DNA from: Ferrimonas balearica
GTDB taxonomy: Bacteria; Pseudomonadota; Gammaproteobacteria; Enterobacterales; Shewanellaceae
DNA length: 64,000 nt
NCBI RefSeq assembly: GCF_019802055.1
Contig: NZ_JAHVHW010000007.1
Coordinates: 62,001 to 126,000 of the forward strand
Direction of reading: 5' to 3'
Shown: positions 38,082 to 47,043 of the stretch, piece by piece
Layout: each line of letters begins with the position of its first letter
How positions within the stretch are numbered: position 1 is the first letter of the stretch
Program-made: the position numbers and the translations under genes
The notes under the pieces: generated by a model
What the model was told of the DNA's origin: nothing
Databases searched by the model: none
Seen by the model: the letters and a program-made list of their open reading frames with translations, nothing else

Positions 38082-39482
38082 TCACTCGGCTTGAGTCGAA
38101 TGGAGATGTTCTTGCGTTGCTTGGTTTGGGTCTTTGATGGGGCCCTGTTTATGAAGCAGGTGTATCAGAAACAGCACGGGTACGCCGAGCAGGCTGGCAA
38201 AAACAAAGAACCAGATGTAGCCGATCTGGTCCACCAGGTATCCAGAGAAGCCCGCCACAAATTTGGGGAACAGCAACATCATGGAGGAGAGCAGGGCGTA
38301 CTGGGTTGCCGAGTAAGCGGTGTTCACCAGGCTGGACAGATAAGCGATAAAGGCGGAGGTGGCGATGCCGGCGCTCAGGTTATCCGCGCTGATGGCGAAC
38401 ACCAGCAGGGTGAGGTTGTAACCGACGTGGGCCTGCAGCGCGAACAGCAGGTTGGTGGCGGCCACCAGGGAGGCCCCCAGGAACAGAATCGGAATGGTGC
38501 CGAAGCGGAACACCAGCGCACCGCCCACGGCCGCGCCCACCAGAGTCATGATCACGCCGAACACTTTGGAGACGGTGGCGATCTCCCCTTTGGAGAACCC
38601 CATATCGATGTAGAACACGTTGGCCATCACTCCCATTACCACATCAGAGATGCGATAGCAGGCGATCAGCGCCAGGATCAGCAGGGCCTGTTTGCCGTAA
38701 CGCTCAAAGAAGTCCTTAAAGGGGGCGATGATGGCGCTGTGGCCCCAGGCCAGAAATCGGGCCAGGGGAGCGGGAAGGTGGCTGAGTTGCTCCAGTGTGG
38801 CAGCCTGAGCGTCGGTCGCCTGCTGTCGATTCACCTCCGGCTCGCTGGCCAACAGCGTGGTGAGCAGGCCGATACCCATGGCGCCGGCCATCACCAGGTA
38901 GGCGGTGTGCCAGGCTTCCACCCGGTAGATGGACGGGTCCGGATCCGCCCAGGCGGCAACGGCGAGCGCCCCCGCGCTGGAGAGGATCATCGCCAGTCGA
39001 TAACCCATCTGGTAGGCGGCGGCCAGGGCGGCCTGCATCTTCTCTGGCGCGGCTTCAATCCGGAAGGCATCCACCACAATATCCTGAGTGGCGGAGGCAA
39101 ATGCCACCATCAATGCAAACCCGACAAGCAGCGGAAGGTCGGCGATGGGGTCGGTCATCGACATCCCCCAAAGCCCCAGCATCAGCATCACCTGAGCCAG
39201 CACCAGCCAGGCCCGGCGACGGCCGAGGGTTCGGGAGAGGAGCGGGATCGGCAGGCGATCTACCAGCGGCGCCCAGAGAAACTTGATGCTGTACGCCAGG
39301 GTAACCCAGCTCAGGAATCCGATGGTGGCCCGCTCAATCCCCGCCTCCCGAAGCCAGGCGGACAGGGTGCCGAAGACCAGCATCAGCGGCAGGCCGGAAG
39401 AGAAGCCTAACGCCAGCAGCACCAGAACCCGTTTATGCAGGTAGACAGAGAGGGGTTCAAAGCGTTGAGCCAGTCGGATCAT
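38082..39482 (-). CDS. ampG: muropeptide permease AmpG
   Basis: Imports anhydro-muropeptides for cell-wall recycling and, in many species, feeds beta-lactamase induction. The 466-residue protein has about 12 to 14 hydrophobic segments of a major-facilitator fold. It starts with LHKRVLVLLALGFSSGLPLMLVFGTL SAWL (in two parts) and has IKFLWAPLVDRLP, GRRRAWLVLAQ and SATQDIVVDAFRIE, all strong AmpG blocks. It is the last gene of yajG-PPIase-ampG on the minus strand; in E. coli yajG adjoins ampG directly. Confidence 0.93.
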   Translation of the reverse strand: MIRLAQRFEPLSVYLHKRVLVLLALGFSSGLPLMLVFGTLSAWLREAGIERATIGFLSWVTLAYSIKFLWAPLVDRLPIPLLSRTLGRRRAWLVLAQVMLMLGLWGMSMTDPIADLPLLVGFALMVAFASATQDIVVDAFRIEAAPEKMQAALAAAYQMGYRLAMILSSAGALAVAAWADPDPSIYRVEAWHTAYLVMAGAMGIGLLTTLLASEPEVNRQQATDAQAATLEQLSHLPAPLARFLAWGHSAIIAPFKDFFERYGKQALLILALIACYRISDVVMGVMANVFYIDMGFSKGEIATVSKVFGVIMTLVGAAVGGALVFRFGTIPILFLGASLVAATNLLFALQAHVGYNLTLLVFAISADNLSAGIATSAFIAYLSSLVNTAYSATQYALLSSMMLLFPKFVAGFSGYLVDQIGYIWFFVFASLLGVPVLFLIHLLHKQGPIKDPNQATQEHLHSTQAE

Positions 39483-39561
39483 GGGCAGGGCTTCCAGGTG
39501 GCGGAGGGTTCAGAGTACGGTGGGGAAGGGGGCGGATACAAGGCCCGCCCCGACCGGGTGT

Positions 39562-40155
39562 TTATTCCGGCAGCAGTGTGGCTTTGATCAGCATCAGCGG
39601 GGTGACAGGGACAGTGTCGCCGGGCACCTCATCGTGCGGGCCGGTTTCTACCGCCGCCATGGCATCCAGAACCTCTGTGCCTTCAACCACTTCACCAAAT
39701 ACGGCGTAACCCCAGCGACGGCTGGAGGGATCCAGACGTTCGTTGTCGGCCACATTGAAGTAGAACTGATTGGTTGCCGTGTGCGGTTCATTGGTGCGCG
39801 CCATGGCGATGGTGCCGTAGCTGTTGGAGAGGCCATTACCGGACTCATTGACCACGGGCGCTCGCTCCGGGATCGGTTTGTAATCCTTATCGTAGCCGCC
39901 ACCCTGCACTACGAAATCGCCGATAACGCGGTGGAATACGCTGTTGTTGTAGGCTCCATCCACCACGTAAAGCAGGAAGTTATCCACGGTCAGTTCGGCC
40001 CGGCTGCGATCCAACTCCACCACCAGGTTGCCGAAGCTGGTTTCCAACTGCACCTTAGGGAACAGGTTGCCAGGTTGAATGCGGGGATCCTTCTCTGCCG
40101 CCAGACCGACGCTGGCGAACAGGAGGGTGAGCGCAAAAGTGAGGGCACGGGTCAT
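39562..40155 (-). CDS. periplasmic-type cyclophilin peptidyl-prolyl isomerase
   Basis: 197 residues from ATG 40155 with a signal peptide (MTRALTFALTLLFASVGLAA). The cyclophilin core has VELDRSRAELTVDNFLLYV, YNNSVFHRVIGDFVVQGGGY, TNEPHTATNQFYFNVADN and YAVFGEVVEGTEVLDAM, close to E. coli PpiA/PpiB. It should accelerate proline isomerisation during folding of exported proteins. It stands between yajG and ampG, an insertion relative to the E. coli order. An open frame to 40209 lacks a signal peptide at its start and is not used. Confidence 0.92.
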   Translation of the reverse strand: MTRALTFALTLLFASVGLAAEKDPRIQPGNLFPKVQLETSFGNLVVELDRSRAELTVDNFLLYVVDGAYNNSVFHRVIGDFVVQGGGYDKDYKPIPERAPVVNESGNGLSNSYGTIAMARTNEPHTATNQFYFNVADNERLDPSSRRWGYAVFGEVVEGTEVLDAMAAVETGPHDEVPGDTVPVTPLMLIKATLLPE

Positions 40156-40165
40156 ATCGGTTTCC

Positions 40166-40720
40166 TTACTGAATGAATTGGTGCAACTCGGGGTCGTTAA
40201 GCATGGCATTGAGCAACTGGTTGAGGCGATCGTTCACCTCCCGTTCCAGAACCGAGGACTCCACCTTGAGTACCCCTTTCAACTCACCACGGGCCTGGTA
40301 TCGCTTAACCAGTTGGCGGTTGTCCTGCTCCACCACCAGCGTGGCCGTGGCGCGACTGTTTGCAGTATGGCGCATGGTGCTTTGATCCACATCCACCAGC
40401 AACTCCTCCAGGGTCAGTGCCATGCGGACCTGACCCTGGCCGCTCATGGCGTAGCCCTGCCGGCTCAGACCATCACGCAGGCCCGATTCGAGCAGGGCGC
40501 GGGGGTTGCTGGAGGCGTTGATCAACTGGGCTGGGCCATCCCCGTCCTGAATGCGCACCAGGAAGGTGTCAGTACGGTGGTCTGTTGAGGTCAGCTCGAC
40601 GCTGGTGGCGTGAGCTGCGCTCAGCCCAGACATCGGCTCAGTGGGGGCCAGAATCAGACTCTGGGGATGACTGGCGCAGCCACTCAGCACCAGGGCGGCG
40701 GCGAAAAGGACGTTTTTCAT
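40166..40720 (-). CDS. yajG: YajG-family lipoprotein
   Basis: 184 residues starting at ATG 40720, with lipobox LSGC and lipid site Cys15. Features shared with E. coli YajG are the Thr-Asp pattern in TDHRTDTFLVRIQDGDGPA, RALLESGLRDGLSRQGYAMSG, the helix ELLVDVDQSTMRHTANSRATA, and the end NDPELHQFIQ. A periplasm-facing lipoprotein of unknown function that is genetically linked to ampG in enterics. First gene of the yajG-PPIase-ampG group. Confidence 0.88.
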   Translation of the reverse strand: MKNVLFAAALVLSGCASHPQSLILAPTEPMSGLSAAHATSVELTSTDHRTDTFLVRIQDGDGPAQLINASSNPRALLESGLRDGLSRQGYAMSGQGQVRMALTLEELLVDVDQSTMRHTANSRATATLVVEQDNRQLVKRYQARGELKGVLKVESSVLEREVNDRLNQLLNAMLNDPELHQFIQ

Positions 40721-40784
40721 TGGGTTATCCCTGTTGTAACCGTTGCGGGGCAGAATACCTGATTCTGCCCCGGACTGAACAGGC

Positions 40785-41885
40785 TCAGCGTTTCTGGGCT
40801 TCCAGCACCACAAACTTGGCGTTGGAGGCGATGGTGGTGCAGCCGCCAAACAGGCGGGTCAGTTTGATGTGGTAACCCAGATGGCGGTTGCCGACGATGC
40901 GCAGACGCCCCCCTTTCTTCAACACCCGTTTGGCATCACGGAACATCTGCCAGGCAATATGGTCGGTGACGGCTTGTTGCTGATGGAACGGGGGGTTGCA
41001 CAGCACCCAATCCGCCTGCCCGCCGTCCATGCCGGAGAGACAGTCGTTCCAGACCACTTCGAAGCGATCACTGTCGGCCACCTTAGCCAGGTTGAGGTTG
41101 GTCGATCGAACGGCATCCCAGGATTCATCCACCGCCACCATCTCTGCATCCGGGTTGGCTTGCAGCATGGCCATCGACAGCACGCCGTTACCGCAACCGA
41201 GATCCACCACCTGGCCTTTGGCTTTGGGCAGGTGGGCCAGCAGCAAGCGGGCACCGATATCCAGAGCTTTAGCACCGTAGACATTGGGGTAGTTGCTGAT
41301 GGTTTCGTCCACCGGCTCGCAAAACCAGTCGAGCAGGGTGGGCTGGCCGCTCACACGTCCGCAGAGCTGACCGTAAACCAGACGGGCTTTCTTAACGGCC
41401 CGGGACGGACTTACCTCGTCCAGCAGCTGGCGGGTCAGATCGGGCAGGCTGGAGGGCATGTCCTTCTGGCGGGCGCCGATCACCACCGGCGTACCCTCGG
41501 GCAGGTGGGCGTTCAGCCAATCCAGTTGGGCAGTCAGCAGACGCAGACTGCGGGGCAGTTTGATCATCACCCCGGCGATTGGCGTATCCACTTCATCCAG
41601 CATTTTCAGTGCCTGGAGATCCGGCTCCAGTTGGTTCAGTTCCAGATTCTGCTCCAGGGCCTGATGCGCCACAAAGCTATCGTTTACCCAACACAAGGAA
41701 CGATCCGCCAGGCCGCAGGCCAGTGCGCCAAAGTGGTCATTCAATACCAGCAGGGTGCCTTCAGGAAGTTGGTGGGCCCCGAGCAGCAGTTCGTCCGCGG
41801 CATCCCAGGCCTGCAGGCTATCCTGGGGCTGGGGCGGGAAGCGCTCAAGGCGAAGTTCGGTGCCGTTGACGGTAAGCTGGGACAT
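40785..41885 (-). CDS. rlmG: 23S rRNA (guanine-1835-N2)-methyltransferase
   Basis: SAM-dependent methylation of G1835 in 23S rRNA. From ATG 41885 (MSQLTVNGTELRLERFPP) the protein has 366 residues. There is a degenerate methyltransferase-like N-half and a catalytic C-half with VVDLGCGNGVLSMAMLQANP and the guanine-methylase motif NPPFHQQQAV. The layout follows RlmG/RsmC duplicated-domain proteins; RlmG is preferred over RsmC because of the length and the N-terminal sequence. The frame extends upstream to 42185 over alkB and is not used. It diverges from alkB. Confidence 0.9.
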   Translation of the reverse strand: MSQLTVNGTELRLERFPPQPQDSLQAWDAADELLLGAHQLPEGTLLVLNDHFGALACGLADRSLCWVNDSFVAHQALEQNLELNQLEPDLQALKMLDEVDTPIAGVMIKLPRSLRLLTAQLDWLNAHLPEGTPVVIGARQKDMPSSLPDLTRQLLDEVSPSRAVKKARLVYGQLCGRVSGQPTLLDWFCEPVDETISNYPNVYGAKALDIGARLLLAHLPKAKGQVVDLGCGNGVLSMAMLQANPDAEMVAVDESWDAVRSTNLNLAKVADSDRFEVVWNDCLSGMDGGQADWVLCNPPFHQQQAVTDHIAWQMFRDAKRVLKKGGRLRIVGNRHLGYHIKLTRLFGGCTTIASNAKFVVLEAQKR

Positions 41886-41923
41886 GCGGGAGACTCGTAA
41901 CCAAAAGGGGAATTTTCGCAAAA

Positions 41924-42523
41924 ATGCCCGATCCTGAACAGTGCATCCGTGACAATGCTGGCCGTGTGCTGGCCCGGGTGATCCCGAACTGGATCCCTGC
42001 CGAGGCGCAGTCAGCACTGTGGCCGGTTCTTGATGCCTTACCTTGGCAGCAGCCCGATGTGCAGATCTTTGGTCGTCGTCACCCCATCCCCCGACAACAG
42101 TGCTACCTGGGACACCCCGGCTGCGAGTACCGTTACTCAGGATTGCTGCTGTCACCGGAGCCGGTGCCCGATGCCATACAGGCACTGATGGATCGCCTGG
42201 GTGAGGGCTTTAATGCGGTGCTGGTAAACCGCTATCGCCACGGTCAGGACCGTATGGGCTGGCACCGGGATAATGAACCGGAGTTGGCCCCCGACCTGGC
42301 GATCCTCTCTTTGGGGGGCACCCGTCGGTTACGGCTGCGCTTTGACGCCAAAGACAGCCATGGGGTGGACCTGCCCTCCGGCAGTCTGCTTTGGCTCTCG
42401 CCCGGGGTGTACCACTGCCTGGCACCCACTGCTCGGCCCGTATCGGAGCGGGTGAGTCTGACCTTCAGACAGATCCAGCCGGGTTTCCATCACCCTTGCC
42501 CACACTCGTCTCAGGCGGTATAA
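41924..42523 (+). CDS. AlkB-like Fe(II)/2-oxoglutarate dioxygenase
   Basis: 199 residues. The double-stranded beta-helix ligands are His114 and Asp116 (HRDNEPELAPD) and His164 (GVYHCLAP), and the 2-oxoglutarate arginine pair appears as ERVSLTFR. The N-terminal lid region has PRQQCYLGHPGCEYRYSG. Family members repair methylated bases in DNA or RNA by oxidative demethylation; this is the short bacterial form related to human ALKBH2/3. Divergent from rlmG with 38 bases between starts. Confidence 0.9.
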   Translation: MPDPEQCIRDNAGRVLARVIPNWIPAEAQSALWPVLDALPWQQPDVQIFGRRHPIPRQQCYLGHPGCEYRYSGLLLSPEPVPDAIQALMDRLGEGFNAVLVNRYRHGQDRMGWHRDNEPELAPDLAILSLGGTRRLRLRFDAKDSHGVDLPSGSLLWLSPGVYHCLAPTARPVSERVSLTFRQIQPGFHHPCPHSSQAV

Positions 42524-42578
42524 CTCGCTCCCATCGCCCATTGTGAGCGGCGTCACAGGCCGTCGACAGGAACGCTTT

Positions 42579-42875
42579 ATGAGCATGCAAAACATCATTG
42601 AAACCAAGATCCAAGCCGAGTTCTCCCCAACCCATATGGAAGTGATCAATGAGAGTCACATGCACCGTGGGCCTGCGGAGGAGAGCCACTTCAAATTGAT
42701 TCTGGTTTCCGAGCAGTTTGAGGGGCAGCGCCTGCTGACCCGTCACCGCGCGGTCAATGCGGCGCTGGCTCAGGAGCTGGCGGGCACGCTGCACGCTTTG
42801 GCGTTGCACACCTACACCCCCGCTGAGTGGTCCGAACAGCAGCAGGCCCCCCGCACGCCCAGCTGCCTGGGCTAA
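42579..42875 (+). CDS. bolA: BolA-family transcriptional regulator
   Basis: 98 residues. MQNIIETKIQAEFSPTHMEVINESHMHR, AEESHFKLILVSEQFEGQRLLTRHRAVNAAL and LHALALHTYTPAEW match E. coli BolA in order and near-identity. BolA is a class II KH-fold protein that responds to stress and affects cell shape, probably together with a monothiol glutaredoxin. In E. coli it lies near yajG-ampG as well, so the synteny is partly kept. It starts at ATG 42579; an upstream ATG-less extension is ignored. Confidence 0.92.
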   Translation: MSMQNIIETKIQAEFSPTHMEVINESHMHRGPAEESHFKLILVSEQFEGQRLLTRHRAVNAALAQELAGTLHALALHTYTPAEWSEQQQAPRTPSCLG

Positions 42876-42953
42876 CCCGCCCCTCTTAAGGATTTCTTTC
42901 CCAGTCGGGATTTGTTATCAAAAGGTTAAGTTGTCTTTTGGTAGCGGGTCCCG

Positions 42954-43463
42954 ATGTCTACAACTCCTCTGTCCTGGATAGATCGCGTCAGCGAGTGGCT
43001 CGGCACGCTCTGTGCCTTGCTGATGCTGGCGATGTTGCTGTTGGCGACCGCCGTTGTTGTGCTGCGTTATGGGCTGGAAACCGGGTCTATCGCTCTGCAG
43101 GAGACGGTGCTCTATCTTCACGGCGCGCTCTTCACCCTTGGTGCCGGCTTTACCCTCAAACACAACGGCCATGTTCGGGTCGACATCTTCTATCGCAACT
43201 GGAGCGTTCGTCGTCGGGCCTGGGTGGATCTCCTCGGCACCCTGCTGCTGTTGCTGCCTTTTATGGGGTTTATCGCCTGGCAAAGTTGGCGCTATGTGAT
43301 GGCGAGTTGGGCCGGGTTGGAGGCCTCCCCTGAAGCGGGCGGGCTGGCGCTGGTCTATCTGCAGAAATCGCTGATCATGGCGATGGTAGCGACCCTTGTG
43401 TTGCAGGCGCTGGCGGAGATCGCCAAAGCGGTTGTGACCTTGAAAGGGGGGCAAGCGGCATGA
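42954..43463 (+). CDS. dctQ: TRAP transporter small permease (DctQ)
   Basis: 169 residues, four hydrophobic helices, the first LCALLMLAMLLLATAVVVLRY. The family motif ETVLYLHGALFTLGAGFTLKHNGHVRVDIFY is present, including the Gly-x-x-Arg-Val-Asp turn. It overlaps the dctM start (ATGA), so both are translated from one message. With dctM and dctP it forms a sodium-driven solute importer. Confidence 0.92.
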   Translation: MSTTPLSWIDRVSEWLGTLCALLMLAMLLLATAVVVLRYGLETGSIALQETVLYLHGALFTLGAGFTLKHNGHVRVDIFYRNWSVRRRAWVDLLGTLLLLLPFMGFIAWQSWRYVMASWAGLEASPEAGGLALVYLQKSLIMAMVATLVLQALAEIAKAVVTLKGGQAA

Positions 43464-44824
43464 TGGCGATATTGCTGTTCCTCGTGGTCTGTCTGGTGCT
43501 GCTGTGCGGCTATCCGGTGGCCTTTGCCCTGGGCGGCACTGCCCTCTGGTTTGCGTTTATCGGCTCTGCTACGGGTCACCTCGACGGCGCCTTTCTTGGC
43601 GCGCTGCCCAATCGACTCTACGGGATCATCAACAATCAGACCCTGATGGCGGTTCCCCTGTTTGTGCTGATGGGAGTGATCCTGGAACGGTCGCGTCAGG
43701 CGGAGCAACTGCTGGAGGCGATGGGACAGCTGTTTGGGCGTTTGCGCGCCGGGCTGGCCATCTCGGTGATGCTGGTTGGGGTGCTGCTGGCAGCCAGTAC
43801 CGGGATCGTGGGGGCTACCGTGGTCACCATGGGGTTGCTGTCGCTGCCCGCCATGCTCAAGCGTGGCTATCACCCCGCCTATGCGTCCGGGGCGATCTGC
43901 GCCACCGGCACCCTGGGTCAGATCATTCCGCCCTCCATCGCTCTGGTGTTGCTGGGGGATGTACTTTCCTCCGCGTACCAGCAGGCCCAGTTGAAGATGG
44001 GGGTGTTTTCTCCGCGAACGGTCTCTGTTGGGGATCTCTTTGCCGGAGCGCTGATCCCGGGGCTGGTTCTGGTCGGACTCTACATCGTCTATACCCTGCT
44101 GCTCTCCTGGCGGCGCCCTGAGCGTTTCGCCGCGACGGAAACGGTCACACTGGACTACGCTTTTTTTCTGAACCTGCTCAAGGCGTTGGTGCCGCCCATC
44201 GCGTTAATCCTGATGGTGTTGGGATCGATCCTGATGGGTTTGGCGACACCAACTGAAGCGGCGGCAGTGGGGGCGTTTGGCGCTCTGGCGCTGGCGCTGG
44301 CAAAGCGCAGTCTGGGCTGGCAGGCGCTGTTGCAGGCACTGAGGGAATCGGTTCGAGTGACTGCCATGGTGTTTATGATTTTGGTGGGCGCGGCGCTGTT
44401 TTCCCTGGTGTTCCGGGGGTTGGGCGGCGAGACACTGATCCATAGTGCTCTGTCAGACCTACCCGGAGGCGTGGTTGGGGCGACACTGGTGGTGATGCTG
44501 GTGATCTTCCTGCTGGGCTTCATCCTCGACTTTATCGAGATCACCTTTGTGGTGGTGCCCATGGTGGCGCCGACATTATTGATGCTGGGGCTGGATCCGG
44601 TCTGGCTGGGGATCATGCTGGGGTTAAACCTGCAGACCTCCTTCCTGACGCCGCCATTCGGTTTCGCCCTCTTCTATTTACGTGGTGTGGCGCCGCCTTC
44701 ATTGGACAGTGCCACCCTGTACCGGGGCGTGGCCCCTTTTATTGCCCTGCAGATCCTGATGATGTTGCTGTTGGCGCTATGGCCGGAACTGGCCACCTGG
44801 CTGCCTGAGCGGATCTACGGCTAA
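43460..44824 (+). CDS. dctM: TRAP transporter large permease (DctM)
   Basis: 454 residues, a dozen membrane helices. PVAFALGGTALWFAFIG, LMAVPLFVLMGVILERS, STGIVGATVVTMGLLSLPAML, GQIIPPSIALVLLGD, GLATPTEAAAVGAFGAL and LQTSFLTPPFGFALFYLRG are standard DctM blocks, with the paired hairpin inverted topology. It forms the Na+-coupled channel with DctQ. Confidence 0.94.
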   Translation: MMAILLFLVVCLVLLCGYPVAFALGGTALWFAFIGSATGHLDGAFLGALPNRLYGIINNQTLMAVPLFVLMGVILERSRQAEQLLEAMGQLFGRLRAGLAISVMLVGVLLAASTGIVGATVVTMGLLSLPAMLKRGYHPAYASGAICATGTLGQIIPPSIALVLLGDVLSSAYQQAQLKMGVFSPRTVSVGDLFAGALIPGLVLVGLYIVYTLLLSWRRPERFAATETVTLDYAFFLNLLKALVPPIALILMVLGSILMGLATPTEAAAVGAFGALALALAKRSLGWQALLQALRESVRVTAMVFMILVGAALFSLVFRGLGGETLIHSALSDLPGGVVGATLVVMLVIFLLGFILDFIEITFVVVPMVAPTLLMLGLDPVWLGIMLGLNLQTSFLTPPFGFALFYLRGVAPPSLDSATLYRGVAPFIALQILMMLLLALWPELATWLPERIYG

Positions 44825-44839
44825 CTCGAGGAGAACAAC

Positions 44840-45931
44840 ATGAGAAGGATTGCACTGAGCCTGCTGATATTGACGACAACACTGCTGGGCTGTCAGCCGG
44901 GTCCCCAGGTCGAAACTGCGGCCCCCGACGCAGAACCGCAGCAGACGTACCAATGGAAGCTGGTGACCTCCTGGCCCAAGAACTTCCCCGGTTTGGGGAT
45001 GGCGCCGGAGCGGTTTGCGGAAAGGGTGAACGCCATGTCTGGCGGGCGACTGACCGTTACTGTCTATGGAGCGGGTGATCTGGTTCCCGCGTTTGAGGTA
45101 TTTGATGCGGTCAGTCAGGGCACTGCCGAGATGGGGCACAGCGCCGCCTACTACTGGAAGGGCAAAGCCCCTGCCGCCCAGTTCTTTGCTTCCATACCCT
45201 TTGGTATGAATGCCCAGGAGATGAACGGCTGGCTGAACTACGGTGGCGGCATGGCCCTGTGGCGGGAAGTGTACGCGCCCTTTGGCATCATCCCTATGGT
45301 CGGAGGCAATACCGGCGTACAGATGGGGGGCTGGTTCAACAAGGAGATCAACGGCATTGAGGACCTTAAGGGGCTGAAGATGCGGTTGCCGGGGCTGGGG
45401 GGAGAGGTCTTGTCCCGTATCGGCGGAGTACCGGTGACCCTGCCGGGAAGAGAGCTCTTTACCGCACTGCAGACCGGCGCCATTGATGCGACCGAGTGGG
45501 TTGGCCCCTACAACGACCTGGCTTTCGGCCTGCATAAAGCTGCCAAGTTTTACTACTACCCGGGCTGGCATGAGCCGGGCACCACGCTGGAGTTCCTGGT
45601 AAATAAGGCGGCGTTTGAAGCCCTGCCGTCGGATCTGCAGGCGATTGTGGAAACCGCTGCTCAGGCGGTTAACCAGGACATGCTGGACGAGTACACCACC
45701 CGAAACATTGCCGCTCTGGACACCCTGGTGAACGAACACGGTGTGGAGCTGAGGCAGTGGCCGGATGACGTGATTGAAGTGCTGCGCGCCGCCAACGACG
45801 AGGTGATGGCTGAAGAGGTGGCCAAGGACCCCCTGATGAAGAAGGTCTACGAGAATTATCGGGCCTACCAGGAGGGGGTGTGGCGATATCACTCTCTGTC
45901 GGAAGAGGCCTACAACGACATCCGCCAGTAA
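44840..45931 (+). CDS. TRAP transporter solute-binding lipoprotein, TakP-like
   Basis: 363 residues. The leader ends in LLGC with lipid site Cys18, so the receptor is tethered. The binding fold has WKLVTSWPKNFPGLGMAPERFAERVNAMS, MGHSAAYYWKGKAPAAQF, and the diagnostic IDATEWVGPYNDLAFGLHKAA that resembles TakP, the Rhodobacter 2-oxoacid binder; the substrate is therefore probably pyruvate or a related keto acid, but this is inference. The conserved ligand Arg is likely in LKMRLPGLGGEVL. Immediately followed by a weak hairpin and luxS. Confidence 0.86.
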   Translation: MRRIALSLLILTTTLLGCQPGPQVETAAPDAEPQQTYQWKLVTSWPKNFPGLGMAPERFAERVNAMSGGRLTVTVYGAGDLVPAFEVFDAVSQGTAEMGHSAAYYWKGKAPAAQFFASIPFGMNAQEMNGWLNYGGGMALWREVYAPFGIIPMVGGNTGVQMGGWFNKEINGIEDLKGLKMRLPGLGGEVLSRIGGVPVTLPGRELFTALQTGAIDATEWVGPYNDLAFGLHKAAKFYYYPGWHEPGTTLEFLVNKAAFEALPSDLQAIVETAAQAVNQDMLDEYTTRNIAALDTLVNEHGVELRQWPDDVIEVLRAANDEVMAEEVAKDPLMKKVYENYRAYQEGVWRYHSLSEEAYNDIRQ

Positions 45932-45940
45932 GCAGCATTG

Positions 45941-45965
45941 ACCCCGCCACATTGGCGGGGTTACC
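45941..45965 (+). terminator. hairpin after the TRAP operon
   Basis: ACCCCGCCA/TGGCGGGGT with loop CAT; T-run is interrupted (TACCTTTT), so termination may be partial. Confidence 0.6.
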
Positions 45966-46006
45966 TTTTGCACTCTGGATGGATAGACGTATAGAAGGAG
46001 ATCTCC

Positions 46007-46516
46007 ATGCCCCTGCTCGACAGCTTTACTGTGGATCACACCAGGATGGCCGCCCCGGCAGTGCGGGTAGCGAAGACCATGGCCACCCCTAAGGGAGACA
46101 CCATCACCGTATTCGACCTGCGGTTCTGTCTGCCGAATGCGGAGATCCTGAGCGAAAAGGGTATCCACACTCTGGAACACCTGTTCGCCGGCTTTATGCG
46201 TGAGCACCTCAATGGCGAGACGGTCGAGATCATCGACATCTCTCCGATGGGCTGCCGCACCGGTTTCTATATGAGTCTGATTGGCACCCCTTCGGAAGCC
46301 CAGGTCGCGGATGCCTGGCGCGCCAGCATGGAGGATGTGCTTGAGGTGAAAGCACAGAGCGACATTCCGGAACTCAACGAGTACCAATGCGGCACCTATG
46401 CCATGCACTCCCTGCTGGAAGCCCAGCAGATTGCCAAAGGGATCCTGGAGCGCGGGATTGGCGTCAACCAGAATGACGAACTGACGCTCAGCCCGGAACG
46501 CCTGTCTGAACTCTGA
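46007..46516 (+). CDS. luxS: S-ribosylhomocysteine lyase LuxS
   Basis: Cleaves S-ribosylhomocysteine to homocysteine and the precursor of autoinducer-2. The 169-residue protein has the metal-ligand motif HTLEH (His54, Glu57, His58), Cys83 in MGCRTGFY, and the third metal ligand Cys128 in YQCGTY. AAGGAGA lies before the ATG. It is the only quorum-signal gene in the window; a monocistronic unit ended by a strong terminator. Confidence 0.97.
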   Translation: MPLLDSFTVDHTRMAAPAVRVAKTMATPKGDTITVFDLRFCLPNAEILSEKGIHTLEHLFAGFMREHLNGETVEIIDISPMGCRTGFYMSLIGTPSEAQVADAWRASMEDVLEVKAQSDIPELNEYQCGTYAMHSLLEAQQIAKGILERGIGVNQNDELTLSPERLSEL

Positions 46517-46533
46517 GTCTGAGATTGGTCAAT

Positions 46534-46562
46534 AAAACGCCTCGCACTGCGAGGCGTTTTTG
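46534..46562. terminator. luxS terminator
   Basis: AAAACGCCTCGC/GCGAGGCGTTTT stem around ACT, T-run following. Confidence 0.92.
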
Positions 46563-47043
46563 ATCGGGCCGAATGCACAATGACTCCGTTTAACCCACGG
46601 GAAACACACTTAACCCCAGAGAAAACCGTGCATTTGCCTGACTGAAGGCGGTTGACTACGGCAACCGGTCATTTTCGCCAATTGCTGAACCGGTTTCAGC
46701 TCTCAGAAGGGATAACCCAGCGGTCGGAAAAACGTGAGGGGATGCCGGAGAGGTGGCCCCTAGTGGTGAATAATTCTACAAAAAAGGCCAAAACATGGTC
46801 GATATTAATCGATTGTGTCCATTAGGCCATCACCTCGTAAAGGTAAAGCCATTTTTCATGGCAGCAGTGGGGCCTTTGCGGTATTATGCGCCCGAGTCGC
46901 CGTGACGCAGGTCGCAAATTTTGGGATTTTTTTGCGCTACCGGGTGTCCCGCGGCGTAAGTGAGAACGATGTCAAGAAAGCCGTCGCGCCGCGAAGCGCA
47001 AGGGCGGCGAGATGGACTTCCCAGACAAAGCAGTGCAGTGAGT
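46563..47043 (+). promoter_or_regulatory. long regulatory region upstream of the nqr operon
   Basis: No supported gene over 480 bases. Seen within it: an inverted repeat AACCGGT/ACCGGTT (46673-46679, 46689-46695), a 14-bp palindrome TCGAT-ATTA-ATCGA (46799-46812) and a -10-like TATTAT (46882-46887) preceded by no clear -35. A long 5' untranslated leader of about 150 bases would result if that -10 is used. Confidence 0.5.
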
